Shown: positions 1-9,965, counted from the stretch's first letter. The stretch is DNA of 64,000 nt from Fuerstiella sp. (GCA_029247265.1 JAQWLN010000177.1:95971-159970), one strand, 5' to 3'. Made by a program: numbers and translations. The notes: a model not told the origin generated them from the letters alone.

Positions 1-870
1 GATATATCCTTTGCCTACAACCCGGTTGGCCCGAATATTTCGCGCGTTGTTGAACTGGCACGGAAGTATCCCAACGTCAAACTTACTGTGACCGCAGACC
101 ACCCTGCTCCGCTGCGCCAACTGTCAGCTGCAATGGTCGCTGCCGACCTTCGGGTCGGTGTGATGCTGGATGTGGACACGGGGCTGCATCGGACCGGCAT
201 CGCCCCGGATACAGATGCAGCGTTGCAGTTATATCAGTCCATTGAGGATCTGGATGGGCTGACGCCTGCCGGGTTCCATGTGTACGACGGTCACCAGCAC
301 CAGGAATCGCTGGATGAACGCAGAGCTGCAGTGCTGTCCGAATGGCCAAAGGTCCTCGACCTGAAGGTGCGATGCGAGCAGGCCGGCCTTTCGGTTCCGG
401 AGTTGCTGTGTGGTGGCACGCCGACGTTTCCTCTGTATGCGGAACTGGATGACCCGGCAATTCTGCTCAGTCCGGGAACAGGTATTTTTCATGACGTTGG
501 TTATGGCGGACATTTTCCGGACCTGGACTTTGTTCCTGCCGCTGCCGTGGTCGCGCGAGTGATCAGTCGGCCGACGCCGGACCGCATTACTCTGGACCTG
601 GGCAACAAATCGGTCGCCGCCGATCCACCGAAAGGCCAGCGAGTTTACTTTCCGGATCTGCCGACCGCGTCACAGGTGATTCACAACGAAGAACATCTGG
701 TTTTGGAAACACCGGATGCCGAGAAGTTTCAACCTGGCGATGTTTTGCTCGGCATTCCCACTCACATCTGCCCGACCAGTGCGCTACATCAGGATGTTGC
801 GGTGATTGATCAGGGCAAGCTGGTCGGTTCGTGGGACGTGACTGCCAGAAACCGGCGGATTACGATTTAG
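1..870 (+). CDS. D-threonine aldolase / D-serine dehydratase-like PLP enzyme (5' truncated by window edge)
   Basis: The frame is open from base 1, so the true start lies upstream and 289 residues are visible. It resembles the fold-III PLP family (alanine racemase-like N-terminal barrel plus C-terminal beta domain) that includes D-threonine aldolase and eukaryotic-type D-serine dehydratase. Visible marks are the D-L-G-N-K-S-V-A-A-D motif (about bases 595-630) and a late H-I-C-P-T motif (about 763-777). In this family the His and Cys of H-x-C bind a metal ion next to PLP. The lysine that binds PLP would be in the missing N-terminus. The product probably cleaves or dehydrates a D-beta-hydroxy amino acid in the cytoplasm. 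The substrate cannot be told from sequence. The next gene follows on the same strand after 72 bases. Confidence 0.85.
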   Translation, partial: DISFAYNPVGPNISRVVELARKYPNVKLTVTADHPAPLRQLSAAMVAADLRVGVMLDVDTGLHRTGIAPDTDAALQLYQSIEDLDGLTPAGFHVYDGHQHQESLDERRAAVLSEWPKVLDLKVRCEQAGLSVPELLCGGTPTFPLYAELDDPAILLSPGTGIFHDVGYGGHFPDLDFVPAAAVVARVISRPTPDRITLDLGNKSVAADPPKGQRVYFPDLPTASQVIHNEEHLVLETPDAEKFQPGDVLLGIPTHICPTSALHQDVAVIDQGKLVGSWDVTARNRRITI

Positions 871-942
871 AGCCATTCGGAAGAGACAACGACCCCGTTT
901 ACAGCCATGCCTCAGTTTCTCAGCTGAACCAAAGGAAAACCA

Positions 943-1872
943 ATGCCCTCGACACGTCGACATTTTCTCTCGGCCGCCGCGACAACAACAGCCTGCAGCC
1001 TTCTTCCGTTTTCTGCCTCATTAAAGGCTCCGGCTGCCGATCCTCCCGTGCGTAACGGCCAACCACTGCTGAAACTCAGTCTTGCTGCCTACAGCTTCAA
1101 CAAGTTCTTTGCCCGCCGCGGCACTCCCGAACAAATCGCTGCCGCCGATATGACGTTGGAGAAGTTTATTGACTACTGTGCCGAACAGGAGCTTGGTGCT
1201 GCAGAGCTGACGGGGTATTACTTTCCGAAAGAAGTGACGACGGAGTATCTGCTCAGCCTGCGGCAGCGGACGCACCGACTGGGGCTGGATATTTCCGGAA
1301 CGGCAATCGGCAATGACTTCTGTCTGGTGGCCGGAGAAGCCCGTGAACGGCAGCTGGCTGAGTGTCGTCGCTGGATTGACTATGCGGCGATCATGGGAGC
1401 TCCTGCAATTCGCATCTTTGCAGGCAAGGTACCGAAGGGAGATACAGAAGAAGCTGCGGTGGAACGGTGTGTCGACGGCATTAATCAAAGCCTCGATTAT
1501 GCTGCGACAAAGGGTGTTTTTCTGGCGCTGGAAAACCATGGCGGCATCACTTCAACGCCCGACCAACTGCTGAAGATCGTTGGCAATGTCAAATCATCGC
1601 CGTGGTTTGGCGTGAACTTTGACAGCGGGAATTTTCGAACAGATGACCCGTATCGCGACCTGGCACGAATCGCCCCGTATGCCGTAAATGCACAGGTAAA
1701 GGTGATGCTGCATACCGCCGATCGAAAAAAGGCCTACCCAGCAGATTTATCGAAAGTCATCCGCATCCTGCAGCACGCCAACTATCGAGGCTACGTGGCT
1801 CTGGAATTTGAGGAGCGGAATCCGTTCGAAGAGATTCCCAAAGTGTTGAAGCAGCTTCGTGATCTGGTCTGA
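943..1872 (+). CDS. Tat-exported sugar phosphate isomerase/epimerase-like protein (xylose isomerase-like TIM barrel)
   Basis: 309 aa. The N-terminus has a twin-arginine signal (S-T-R-R-H-F-L, then a hydrophobic Ala-rich stretch to about residue 30), so the protein is probably folded and then exported. The rest fits the AP-endonuclease-2/xylose-isomerase-like TIM barrel: L-E-N-H-G-G near residue 195, N-F-D-S-G-N-F near 225 and a closing L-E-F-E-E-R that carries a likely metal-ligand Glu. Planctomycetes have many such exported paralogs, usually annotated as sugar phosphate isomerase/epimerase. The substrate is unknown. A palindromic repeat lies just downstream, between this gene and the convergent phosphofructokinase. 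Confidence 0.85.
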   Translation: MPSTRRHFLSAAATTTACSLLPFSASLKAPAADPPVRNGQPLLKLSLAAYSFNKFFARRGTPEQIAAADMTLEKFIDYCAEQELGAAELTGYYFPKEVTTEYLLSLRQRTHRLGLDISGTAIGNDFCLVAGEARERQLAECRRWIDYAAIMGAPAIRIFAGKVPKGDTEEAAVERCVDGINQSLDYAATKGVFLALENHGGITSTPDQLLKIVGNVKSSPWFGVNFDSGNFRTDDPYRDLARIAPYAVNAQVKVMLHTADRKKAYPADLSKVIRILQHANYRGYVALEFEERNPFEEIPKVLKQLRDLV

Positions 1873-1880
1873 CGCGGCAC

Positions 1881-1911
1881 GGCCTGCAGGCCGATGCGAG
1901 CTGACGCTCGG
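1881..1911. repeat. Palindromic dispersed repeat, copy 1
   Basis: A perfect 12-base palindrome (1881-1892) is followed by a short hairpin, CGAGC (1897-1901), TGAC loop, GCTCG (1906-1910). The same TGCGAGCTGACGCTCGGA core occurs at 35276-35293, and a version missing the first bases at about 37107-37122. Here it sits in the gap between two convergent genes, where it could also act as a weak bidirectional terminator. Confidence 0.6.
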
Positions 1912-1972
1912 AGGCTCCCGGGCCGAATCCAGAGGATGTACTACGTGGCTCAGGATCTGATTCAACAGCATT

Positions 1973-3346
1973 TCATACGTAACGAATACGCTTGCTGACG
2001 TCTGTATTGACGCTCTGGTACGGAGTTGAAAGATTGCCCGGACTAAACAGTTCGGCTCTCATGAATTCCATGTCGTCCCAGCCAATCGCATTCGTGAATA
2101 TCGGTTTCAGGTATTCTTCACCGAATCCTGATGCCTGCATCCGGTGGTTGTCATACATGGATGGGTGAACACATCGCGGGTGGATTTCACCCCACTGGTT
2201 TCGCAGTTTGTTCGCCGAAATGGAAGACACGTCAAAGCCGTTGGCGGGGCTGTATTGCAGCGTCGCGACCGTATTGTTTTCGCCATTGACCAGCAGGCGG
2301 ACCGCTTTCCCGCCAAGCTGTGGTGCATGAAAACGGTCGAACAGAATTGGCCGGCCGCCCCGCTGTGTGTGTCCCACTTTACGAGTAAAATACGCGGCTG
2401 AGGCGGGTTCGTGAGTTCTCGCACGATCAAAGAATTCGGGCTCGATCCGGTCCTGCAGGATTTTTTGCAGCGCGTCGGCGGCGCCACTGTAGCGTATATT
2501 GCCCGCCGGGTCATAGGTTGGCGTCGCGGCGCCCAGGTCGCAGCCATCCGCTGTCTTCGCGCCTTCACCCACCACAATGAGCACGTGGTGCTGCGTGTCG
2601 TAGATCTGCCGAACCCGCTGTTCAAGTTCATCGAAATCCACAGGCACCTCCGGGATCAAAATCAGATCCGGCTGCCCATAGGCGGCACCCAGCGCGATGT
2701 AGCCGGACTGGCGGCCCATGACTTCCACAATTCCGATTCGTCGGTGACTTTCAGCTGTCGTGCGCAAACGTCGAACACACTGGGCTACCACAAACACCGC
2801 GGTGGCATAGCCAGGAGTTGCATAGTTAATGATGTCTTCCAGATCCATATGCTGGCGTGCACGAATCTGTACAGTTCCGAGACCGTCACCATCGTCAGTC
2901 GGCTGTTGTACCCATTCATTGGGCTCGTTCAGGTAATTGAGTCCCAGGTCGTTGTCGATGGTTTTGGGGGCCAGTACGCACTGAGTGAACTCGGCAATCG
3001 GCTGCATGCCGTTGATGGTGCCGTCGCCACCGATACAAATCAGGCCATCCAGTTCCAACCGCTTCAGACTTCTCTTTACGATTTCAATCTGGTCAGAGTC
3101 CGGATCAATATATGTCCGCGACGACCCGATAAGCGTCCCGCCCAGACACGGATCGAGTTCCGGAATACTGGTGAACAGCGGATTCAGGTGAACGTGCGGA
3201 ACGTTGTTCGACAGCAGCCCTGCATATCCTCTCAGCAGTCCGAAGACATTGATGCTCAGGGCATTCGCCTGCTCGACAGCCCCATATATGGTTGCGTTCA
3301 GCGTTGGCGTATCACCTCCAGCAGTCAGTATTCCGATGCGTTTCAT
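1973..3346 (-). CDS. pfkA: 6-phosphofructokinase
   Basis: 457 aa from the ATG at 3346-3344 (M-K-R-I-G-I-L-T-A-G-G-D). The frame continues upstream to 3574, but that extension has no family similarity, so I chose the internal Met. The product phosphorylates fructose 6-phosphate in the cytoplasm. GGDGT is at residues 106-110, PKTIDND at 127-133 and a later E-V-M-G-R-Q-S-G carries the substrate-binding residues. In this superfamily Gly at the GGDG(D) position goes with ATP use, and Asp with pyrophosphate use. Lys in PKTIDND is the form seen in the pyrophosphate-type clade and in its ATP-using members such as plant and trypanosome enzymes. ATP is therefore the likelier donor, by inference. The gene stands alone and converges on the sugar isomerase-like gene. 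Confidence 0.92.
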   Translation of the reverse strand: MKRIGILTAGGDTPTLNATIYGAVEQANALSINVFGLLRGYAGLLSNNVPHVHLNPLFTSIPELDPCLGGTLIGSSRTYIDPDSDQIEIVKRSLKRLELDGLICIGGDGTINGMQPIAEFTQCVLAPKTIDNDLGLNYLNEPNEWVQQPTDDGDGLGTVQIRARQHMDLEDIINYATPGYATAVFVVAQCVRRLRTTAESHRRIGIVEVMGRQSGYIALGAAYGQPDLILIPEVPVDFDELEQRVRQIYDTQHHVLIVVGEGAKTADGCDLGAATPTYDPAGNIRYSGAADALQKILQDRIEPEFFDRARTHEPASAAYFTRKVGHTQRGGRPILFDRFHAPQLGGKAVRLLVNGENNTVATLQYSPANGFDVSSISANKLRNQWGEIHPRCVHPSMYDNHRMQASGFGEEYLKPIFTNAIGWDDMEFMRAELFSPGNLSTPYQSVNTDVSKRIRYV

Positions 3347-3664
3347 TGACCAGACCTGGCGACAGTTGAGAGAACAGATTCGACTTTGTGAACATTGTTG
3401 CAGAAAGTCGATTATCCGGCATCCGGACCCGGCGGGCTCGGGAGCGAAATCCAGCGACGGCCGGAAAAACACTGGCCACAGAACCTTGCATCGGGAAGAG
3501 TTCCGGCCAGAAGCTCTGCAGTTTGAGAATTGTGGGTAACCACCGTCGTCGTGGTTTGAAATGCCCGAAGCCATGAATACGATGTTGTGGTGTCAATGTG
3601 GGGGCCCTCCGATTTTCCCCCTTCCAATAACCATCCCACCAGTTTGCAATAAAGGAATCGACCT
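3347..3664. other. Divergent intergenic region
   Basis: These 318 bases separate the divergently read phosphofructokinase and acyl-adenylating genes and should hold both promoters. The only clear element is an AAAGGA ribosome-binding sequence about 10 bases ahead of the GTG at 3665. The short open frames here are shadows or chance. Confidence 0.5.
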
Positions 3665-4759
3665 GTGAGCAATGTTGCCGAAGCAGCGCAGAAGAATAGG
3701 GAACTGCTGGATCAGCAAACTCGGGAAATCGTGCAGTGGCACTTTGGCGACGACACGGGAAGTCAATTCTGGCTTGAAAAAAAGAAGGAGTTCGACTTCG
3801 ACCCATTGACGGATGTGAATTGCTTTGACGACCTGAAGAAGTTTCCCCTTTTTGAAGATGACTGGCTGCGAGGCGGCCCGATGCGCCGCTGGGTTCCTCA
3901 GCCGTATCAGGATAAGCCGATTTACGTCTTTGAAACCGGTGGTACGACTGGCGTGCCGAAGTCTCGTGTGGTTGTTGAGGATCACTGGATTGACTACGAG
4001 ATGTTCAGTGACACGCTGTCGGACGAAAATTTTCCTCGCGGAGCCAACTGGCTGATGCTGGGGCCTTCAGGGCCGCGTCGGCTGCGACTGGCTATCGAAC
4101 ATCTGGCACAACACCGCGGCGGCATCAGTTTTTGTGTGGACCTGGATCCCCGCTGGGTGGTGAAACTTCTGAAGAAGGGCAAGGTCGAAGAAGTCAAGGA
4201 GTACAGCAACCACGTCATCGATCAGGCGATGGCGATCATCGGTGCCGGTAATGAAATTCAGTGTATGTTCACAACACCCAAGTTGCTGGAAGCGCTGGCG
4301 ATGCGTCTGCTGGACGAAGGCAGCAGTATCGAAGAAGCTGGGATTAAGGGAATTTTCTGCGGAGGCACAGAATTCACTCAGCAATGGAATCGGTTTGCCT
4401 GCGAAGAACTGCTCGGCCCCAATGTCTTTATGACACCGACCTATGGCAACACGCTGATGGGACTTGCCTGTGGCAAGCCATTTGATCCGGCAGACGACTA
4501 CAAGGTGACGTATTACGCTCCACAGCCTCGGGCAGTGGTGGAGGTTGTGGACTTTGACTACCATACGAAGGTGGTTGACTACCACGCGACTGGCCGCGTT
4601 AAGTTGTACACGTTGACCAAGGAGTTCTTCGTGCCGGGCTTTTTGGAGCGTGACGAAGCCGAACGCGAAGACCCTCACGAAAAGTACCCGTGGGACGGCG
4701 TCAGTGGTGTTCGTCCGTATCACGTCTTTGCAAAGACGACGACGGTCGGCGTTTATTAG
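3665..4759 (+). CDS. Acyl-adenylating enzyme, PaaK/LuxE-like (AMP-binding)
   Basis: 364 aa from a GTG start preceded by AAAGGA. Residues 90-101 contain the adenylate-forming P-loop signature (E-T-G-G-T-T-G-V-P-K-S-R). Later segments, F-C-G-G-T-E and P-T-Y-G-N-T, match the A4/A5 regions of the ANL superfamily, where the nucleotide and acyl carboxylate bind. It is shorter than typical phenylacetate-CoA ligases (about 430 aa), and I see no separate C-terminal subdomain with the usual catalytic Lys. That favours a LuxE-like acyl-adenylate transferase or a divergent ligase. The substrate is unknown. There is no carrier protein, reductase or thioesterase next to it, so the context does not help. 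Confidence 0.7.
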   Translation: MSNVAEAAQKNRELLDQQTREIVQWHFGDDTGSQFWLEKKKEFDFDPLTDVNCFDDLKKFPLFEDDWLRGGPMRRWVPQPYQDKPIYVFETGGTTGVPKSRVVVEDHWIDYEMFSDTLSDENFPRGANWLMLGPSGPRRLRLAIEHLAQHRGGISFCVDLDPRWVVKLLKKGKVEEVKEYSNHVIDQAMAIIGAGNEIQCMFTTPKLLEALAMRLLDEGSSIEEAGIKGIFCGGTEFTQQWNRFACEELLGPNVFMTPTYGNTLMGLACGKPFDPADDYKVTYYAPQPRAVVEVVDFDYHTKVVDYHATGRVKLYTLTKEFFVPGFLERDEAEREDPHEKYPWDGVSGVRPYHVFAKTTTVGVY

Positions 4760-4812
4760 AACCGGCTCTGCCGCGTCAGGCGGGAGATTGCTGTTGCCGT
4801 CCTGAGACGTAG

Positions 4813-4832
4813 AGTGCGTGCTGGCACGCACT
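4813..4832. terminator. Convergent intergenic hairpin
   Basis: A near-perfect inverted repeat, AGTGCGTGC / GCACGCACT with two central bases, lies between the ends of the acyl-adenylating gene and pyrG, which converge. There is no clear T-tract on either side, so it is only a candidate bidirectional terminator. Confidence 0.4.
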
Positions 4833-4978
4833 TTACAGAGCTGCAGCTTGGCGCCATTGCTCCGGCCCCCGCATTTCGATTACCGAAAGTCTCCGACCGG
4901 GACATTTCACAGTGTAGTACGGACCTGCGGGCGAGACTCGGCGGCATCAGAAAGTCCCGCGTTCCGCGTCTGGGGTTT

Positions 4979-6601
4979 TCAGACCAGCTGTTTCGGTCGG
5001 GTTTGACGTTTCTCGAGGGCCGCGCCGACGAATCCTTTGAACAGCGGATGAGGTTTGTTGGGCTGCGACTTGAATTCCGGATGGTACTGTACTGCCACGT
5101 ACCATGGGTGATCGTTCAGCTCAACAACTTCCACCAGACCCCCGTCCGGACTGGTGCCCACAGGCGTCATTCCCGCATGAACGTATTGTTCCCGGTACTC
5201 AGGATTGAACTCGTAGCGGTGACGATGTCGTTCGTTGATTTCTGCTGTTCCGTAAGCCGCCAGTGAGTGAGATCCTTCGGAAAGCAGGCAGGGCTGGCTG
5301 CCAAGTCGCATCGTGCCGCCCTTGTTTTCCACATCCGCCTGATCTTCCAGCAGACAGATCACCGGGTGCTGAGTGTCGGCCTGGAATTCGCTGCTGTTGG
5401 CGTCGCCCAGTCCCATAACATTGCGTGCAAATTCAATAACGGCACATTGCATGCCCAGACAGATACCGAAGTACGGAATATTGTTTTCTCGAGCGTACTG
5501 AACGGCTTGGATCTTGCCTTCGATGCCTCGCATGCCGAAGCCGCCCGGAACGAGAACCCCGTCGACACCCTTCAACAGGCTTTCGGCACCCTTGTTTTCC
5601 AGGTCTTCTGCCTCGATTCGTTTCGCGATGATTCTTGTCGAGTGATGGAAGCCGGCGTGGTCCAGAGATTCATAGATGGATTTGTAGGCGTCGAATTGAT
5701 CGATGTATTTACCGACAACAGCCACGGTCACTTCGTGTCGAGGGTTACGAATACGGTGGATCAGGTCCCGATAATCATCCAGCTGAAGCGGGCCCGCCTC
5801 GATATTTAACTTCTCGAGAATCAACTCATCCAGCTTGTGCTCGACCAGTCCCATGGGCACTTCGTAGATCGAATATTCCTTGTCGACCTCTTCAATGACC
5901 GCACGTTTTTCGACGTTACAGAAAAGGGCGATCTTGTCGGTGTGTTCCGTGCCAATCGGGCGTTCTGTTCGACAAACCAGAATGTCCGGTTGAATTCCAA
6001 TAGTCCGAAGCTGCTGCACGCTGTGCTGCGTCGGTTTGGTTTTTGCTTCTCGTGCGGCCTTCAGATAGGGCACCAGGGTCAGATGAATGAACAGACAGTT
6101 CTCTTTGCCGATGTCCAGAGGGATCTGTCGAATGGCTTCCAGAAAGGGCAACCCTTCGATGTCGCCGGTTGTTCCCCCAAGTTCCGTGATGACCACGTCA
6201 ACATCGGGGCCCGCCAGTCGTCGAATGCTGTCCTTGATTTCATCCGTGATGTGCGGGACCACCTGAACTGTCCGGCCGAGGTATTCGCCGCGTCGTTCCT
6301 TGTTAATGACCGTTTGGTAAATCTGGCCGGTGGTGTAGTTGGAGTCACGATTCAGAATGCTTGACGTGAATCGTTCGTAGTGACCCAGGTCGAGGTCGGT
6401 CTCTGAGCCATCATCCAGAACGTAGACTTCGCCGTGCTGGTAGGGACTCATTGTGCCCGGATCGACGTTGATGTACGGATCCAGTTTCTGCATACGAACC
6501 GTCAGCCCACGACGTTCCAGCAGCATGCCGATAGAGGCGGAGGTCAGTCCTTTACCCAGAGAGCTTACGACGCCGCCCGTAACGAAGATGTGCTGAGTCA
6601 T
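4979..6601 (-). CDS. pyrG: CTP synthase
   Basis: 540 aa, the usual family length. It makes CTP from UTP, ATP and glutamine, the last step of pyrimidine nucleotide synthesis. The N-terminal synthase domain starts with the characteristic [17 protein letters not shown] segment and contains the [11 protein letters not shown] region. The C-terminal class I glutaminase domain has the G-G-F-G-M-R-G oxyanion region, the nucleophile Cys in G-I-C-L-G-M-Q, and the late H-P-E-F-K. All key segments are intact. It appears to be a single-gene unit. The upstream 368 bases separate it from a small pilin-like gene. Confidence 0.98.
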   Translation of the reverse strand: MTQHIFVTGGVVSSLGKGLTSASIGMLLERRGLTVRMQKLDPYINVDPGTMSPYQHGEVYVLDDGSETDLDLGHYERFTSSILNRDSNYTTGQIYQTVINKERRGEYLGRTVQVVPHITDEIKDSIRRLAGPDVDVVITELGGTTGDIEGLPFLEAIRQIPLDIGKENCLFIHLTLVPYLKAAREAKTKPTQHSVQQLRTIGIQPDILVCRTERPIGTEHTDKIALFCNVEKRAVIEEVDKEYSIYEVPMGLVEHKLDELILEKLNIEAGPLQLDDYRDLIHRIRNPRHEVTVAVVGKYIDQFDAYKSIYESLDHAGFHHSTRIIAKRIEAEDLENKGAESLLKGVDGVLVPGGFGMRGIEGKIQAVQYARENNIPYFGICLGMQCAVIEFARNVMGLGDANSSEFQADTQHPVICLLEDQADVENKGGTMRLGSQPCLLSEGSHSLAAYGTAEINERHRHRYEFNPEYREQYVHAGMTPVGTSPDGGLVEVVELNDHPWYVAVQYHPEFKSQPNKPHPLFKGFVGAALEKRQTRPKQLV

Positions 6602-6969
6602 ACTGTTAAAGTCCTTTTTCTGCCGTTGTCCGGCCTGGTTACGGCTGCCGAAAGGGATATCTCCCTGCGGCTGTAATCAGCATCCGAAAACGCAACGAGG
6701 CATGTTGCGTTTTTCATGGATGTGACGTTGCTCAGCCGGACTATTAAAGCGGATGCCTGCAAGTCCTCAACACATTGATGCCTCAATCCTCAATAAGTCC
6801 CGAAAATGACGCTGCGGCAGGCGCCCATCGGGTGGCCTTTGTCCGAAAACTCAGGATTTATCCACAGCGCATAAAAAGGCCCCGACAACACACCTGGTGA
6901 AGCGGGGCTTTGGGTCCGTTCGGCAGCTCACCCCGAACGGACGAATCAGATCTACGGTCCAGCGACTAA
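6602..6969. other. Intergenic region with one terminator
   Basis: These 368 bases hold the pyrG leader and the terminator of the minus-strand pilin-like gene (6873-6911). I see no credible gene. The 62-aa and 80-aa open frames are short and have no recognisable features. Confidence 0.5.
6873..6911 (-). terminator. Rho-independent terminator
   Basis: Stem GCCCCG (6879-6884) with CGGGGC (6903-6908) around an 18-base loop. On the minus strand the stem is followed by a T-rich tract from AAAAA at 6873-6877. It lies 58 bases past the stop of the small gene at 6970-7224, which it should terminate. Confidence 0.75.
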
Positions 6970-7224
6970 CTAATGCCCGCGGCGTCCTGCGATTTCGGGC
7001 CTTGGTTTGCTACTGGACAGCTTGTACGTGTTACCGTGATGTCGATCTGACCCTCGTGAATCAACTGCGTTAGCTGCGTCGTTAAGTTCTCCTGAGACCG
7101 CGTGCGAAAGACTCGAAAGGCCGGCAATCGAGCCCAGGACCAGGATCGTTCCCACCAGAATGATTTCCGATGTGACGATGATACCGTCCTGTTCTTTCCA
7201 TAGCTTGATGAGCAGCCGTCGCAT
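6970..7224 (-). CDS. Small pilin-like single-membrane-segment protein
   Basis: 84 aa. A basic N-terminus (M-R-R-L-L-I-K-L-W) is followed by D-G-I-I-V-T-S-E-I-I-L-V-G and a hydrophobic helix to about residue 45, then a polar tail. A charged start, a Ser/Glu motif and a single N-terminal hydrophobic helix are typical of Flp/TadE-like mini-pilins, and many planctomycete short proteins look like this. No prepilin peptidase or Tad genes are in view, so the pilin role is inference. It has its own terminator downstream and appears monocistronic. Confidence 0.6.
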   Translation of the reverse strand: MRRLLIKLWKEQDGIIVTSEIILVGTILVLGSIAGLSSLSHAVSGELNDAANAVDSRGSDRHHGNTYKLSSSKPRPEIAGRRGH

Positions 7225-7975
7225 CGGAATTACTCCTGAAACATATTAAAACGCTTGGCAGGTTATGTTGCGTTTTTGCAACACTACAACACAAATGAAC
7301 GGGAGGCAGAAATCTGTGGGCCGTCCGTCTCACCTAACGCTATTCGCTGCCAAATGTATCGGTCGTGGCGGTTGCATGGCAGATTCAGAGGGTCATCCCG
7401 CAGAAGGTGCACCCGATGGACATTTGCCGGACCGGACCAGGCCGGGGCTGCCAACAGAACCGTCTGCGTCATCGAATAAGCAGGCTGGTCGCATGTTGAT
7501 GGGCCACGAAAAGCGTTTCCATACACGGCAAATGTCTGACGCCGTGCGGTTGGCTGAAATTACTTCTCGCCGCACCCAGCAGTGACATGCGTTCGACAGG
7601 TGAACAAATCCGGTCGAATTGGTGCAGTGAGCGAATCATGTCACCTTCGACGCCCCCTTGAACAAGGTCTCAGCGCAGCTGATTTCCACCCGAGTTCCGC
7701 ATTTCCGTCGTCTGATAAAACGGAATCGATGATCGCGTCAGCCATACCGCGTGACTGTGCTTCGACTGCTCGCTAGGCTACGCAGACTCACATGACAGGT
7801 GGACTGCGCCGTCCGATCCGTTCGGCGCCATCCGGCACACGACACTGTCATTTCGAAACGGACTAGTGCCGGAAGCGTATTGTTGCCCGTCCGGCGCCCC
7901 ATGATCTTTGGATCGCGGCCACTCGACACTGCCTGCAGTTGTTTGAGGCGAGGTTGCGGCAAAGGGAAGTCGTCA
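7225..7975. other. Long intergenic region without recognisable gene
   Basis: These 751 bases lie between the pilin-like gene and the SulP pseudogene. Several open frames of 60-106 codons exist on both strands, but they are rich in Arg and Pro, overlap one another and show no family signature. I see no tRNA, long repeat or strong terminator. It may include the promoter of both divergent genes and decayed sequence. Confidence 0.45.
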
Positions 7976-9965
7976 ATGGTCGTCACAGCTGATGAAGAGA
8001 TTCCGCGCGGACGTCCTGCCGTTTTTGCGAAATATCTGAGGCACGACCTGATCTCCGGGTTCCTTGTGTTTTTGATTGCACTGCCGCTGTGCCTTGGCAT
8101 TTGATTGGCGTGTGGGTATCCGCCAATTGCCGGCATCTTTACCGCCATCATCGGATCTATTCTGGCGACGTTTGTCAGCAACTCAGAGCTTACCATCAAG
8201 GGCCCGGCTGCCGGACTCATCGTCATCGCCGTAGGATGTGTCAAAGACTTTGGGGGCGATGGCTTCCTTGATGGTCAATGGACGTCAGCGGATCAGACGG
8301 CCTACCAGGCGGCGCTGGCCATCGGAGTTGCGGCTGCCATCCTGCAGATACTGTTTGGCATGTTTCGAGCAGGGATTCTCGGCGAATTCTTTCCAACCTC
8401 TGCCGTACATGGCATGCTTGCTGCAATCGGCGTGGTCATCATTATCAAGCAGTTTCCCGTCGCGCTGGGAGTATCGGCGGACGGCAGCCCGCTGGAAATG
8501 CTGCAGGAAATTCCGACGTATCTTGCCACCGCGAATCCCGCTATCGCGGCGATCGGTATCGTCAGCATGCTGATCATGTTTGTCTGGCCGACTGTTGGAA
8601 AACATTTCCGGTGGTTGAAAACGATCCCGGCTCCAATGGCAGTATTATTTGTCGCTGTGCCAATGGGTGCGGGATTCGATCTGCTGCACGCCCATTCCTA
8701 CATGCTGCAGGGCCATGAGTATATCAGCTCAGTGAACGATTTCTGGTGAGCATGCCGGATCGTATGTTCGGCATGTTTGACGATATCACGTATCCGGATT
8801 TCACAGCGCTCGGGACAGCGAAGGCGTGGAAATGGGTGATGATGTTCTTCGTGATCGGCAGTCTGGAATCATTGCTCAGCGCCAAGGCGATAGACCTTGT
8901 TGACCCGTGGAAACGCAAAACGAATATGGACCGAGACATCTTGCCGTGGGAATCGGTAACCTGTGTGCGTCATGGGTCGGCGGACTGCCGATGATTTCCG
9001 AAATCGTCCGATCGAAAGCAAACATCGACAACGGAGCACGCACTCGATATGCAAACATGTGGCACGGTATTTTTCTGCTGGCGTGTGTGGCGCTGATTCC
9101 AACTGTTCTGCATCGTATTCCGCTGGCGGCCATGCTGGTTTATACGGGCTTCCGGTTAGCGCACCCGACTGAGTTCATTCATGTTTATCGCGTAGGCAAG
9201 GAGCGGCTTGCGATATTCGTCACGACGCTGGTTGTGGTTCTTGCGACTGACCTGCTGATTGGAGTCGCTGCCGGAATTGTCCTGAAGATGATCTTCCACT
9301 ATTCGAACGGAGTGCCGCTGAAGTCACTGTTCAAACCGTATCTGGAAGTTCAGGAAGTCGACGACGAAACGAGCCTGATTGTGGCACGTGAATCAGCGGT
9401 CTTCAGCAACTGGATTCCGTTCCGTCGGCAGATTGAACAAATCGGACTCGTGCAGCGGCGGAATCTGGTCATTGATGTGTCGGACACCAAGCTTGTCGAC
9501 CATAGTGTGATGGCCAAGCTGGAAGAAATGGAACGCGATTTCGAACAGGAAGGTCTGCGTTTTGAAGTTCGCGGCCTTGATTCACTGCGGCCGCTGGCCG
9601 ACAACATCCACGCTGCTCGCAAAGGCGGCCTGGCCTCGATGCGGCGTCTGACCGTTGTCGCGGAAGCTGACCTCGAAGACTGGTTACTGGACAACTTTGT
9701 CGAACTCGGAGCGATGGGTTACACGTCTCTACCATGTTCCGGTGCCGGTCGCAGTACCCTGCGAAACGAAAGGTCTGCTGCCAGCCCGATGGTCCGCATC
9801 GAAATTGTGACACCGCATGCCACATCCGAAAAAATTATGGCGTTCCTTCGCATGGACGTACTTCCTGAACATGCTGTCACTGCCTGCGTCGAAGCCGTGG
9901 ATGTTGTGCGACGTGATCACTTTTCGGTTTCACTCGACGACAGACAGACTGTGAAGCCAAGGTAG
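7976..9965 (+). pseudogene. SulP-family anion transporter with STAS and PII-like tail, disrupted
   Basis: Three successive frames together encode one SulP transporter of about 663 aa. The start is the ATG at 7976 (M-V-V-T-A-D-E-E). The frame meets an in-frame TGA at 8102-8104, right after A-L-P-L-C-L-G-I, where homologs usually read Ser and continue L-A-x-G-Y-P-P. It then runs to about 8740, where a lost base in a T run shifts the frame, and again at about 8940, where a lost C shifts it once more. After adding these two bases the order is SulP membrane domain, STAS domain (about 9340-9700) and a C-terminal segment (about 9788-9940, M-V-R-I-E-I-V-T-P) that resembles a PII/SbtB-like fold. Such proteins take up bicarbonate or sulfate. 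As written the gene cannot make a full protein. True decay or consensus error in homopolymers are both possible for the indels; the TGA is a substitution. Confidence 0.85.

Noticed and set aside
2411..3349. 312-aa plus-strand open frame opposite pfkA
   Set aside because: It is a shadow of the phosphofructokinase gene with Arg/Ser-rich content and no recognisable domain.
7265..7585. 106-aa plus-strand frame in the gap before SulP
   Set aside because: No ribosome-binding site, domain or conserved pattern; overlaps several other short frames.
8102..8104. TGA in the SulP gene as a selenocysteine or recoded codon
   Set aside because: Homologs have Ser there, no SECIS-like hairpin is apparent after it, and the gene carries two further frameshifts, so decay or error is simpler. 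Stops in other genes here are used normally.
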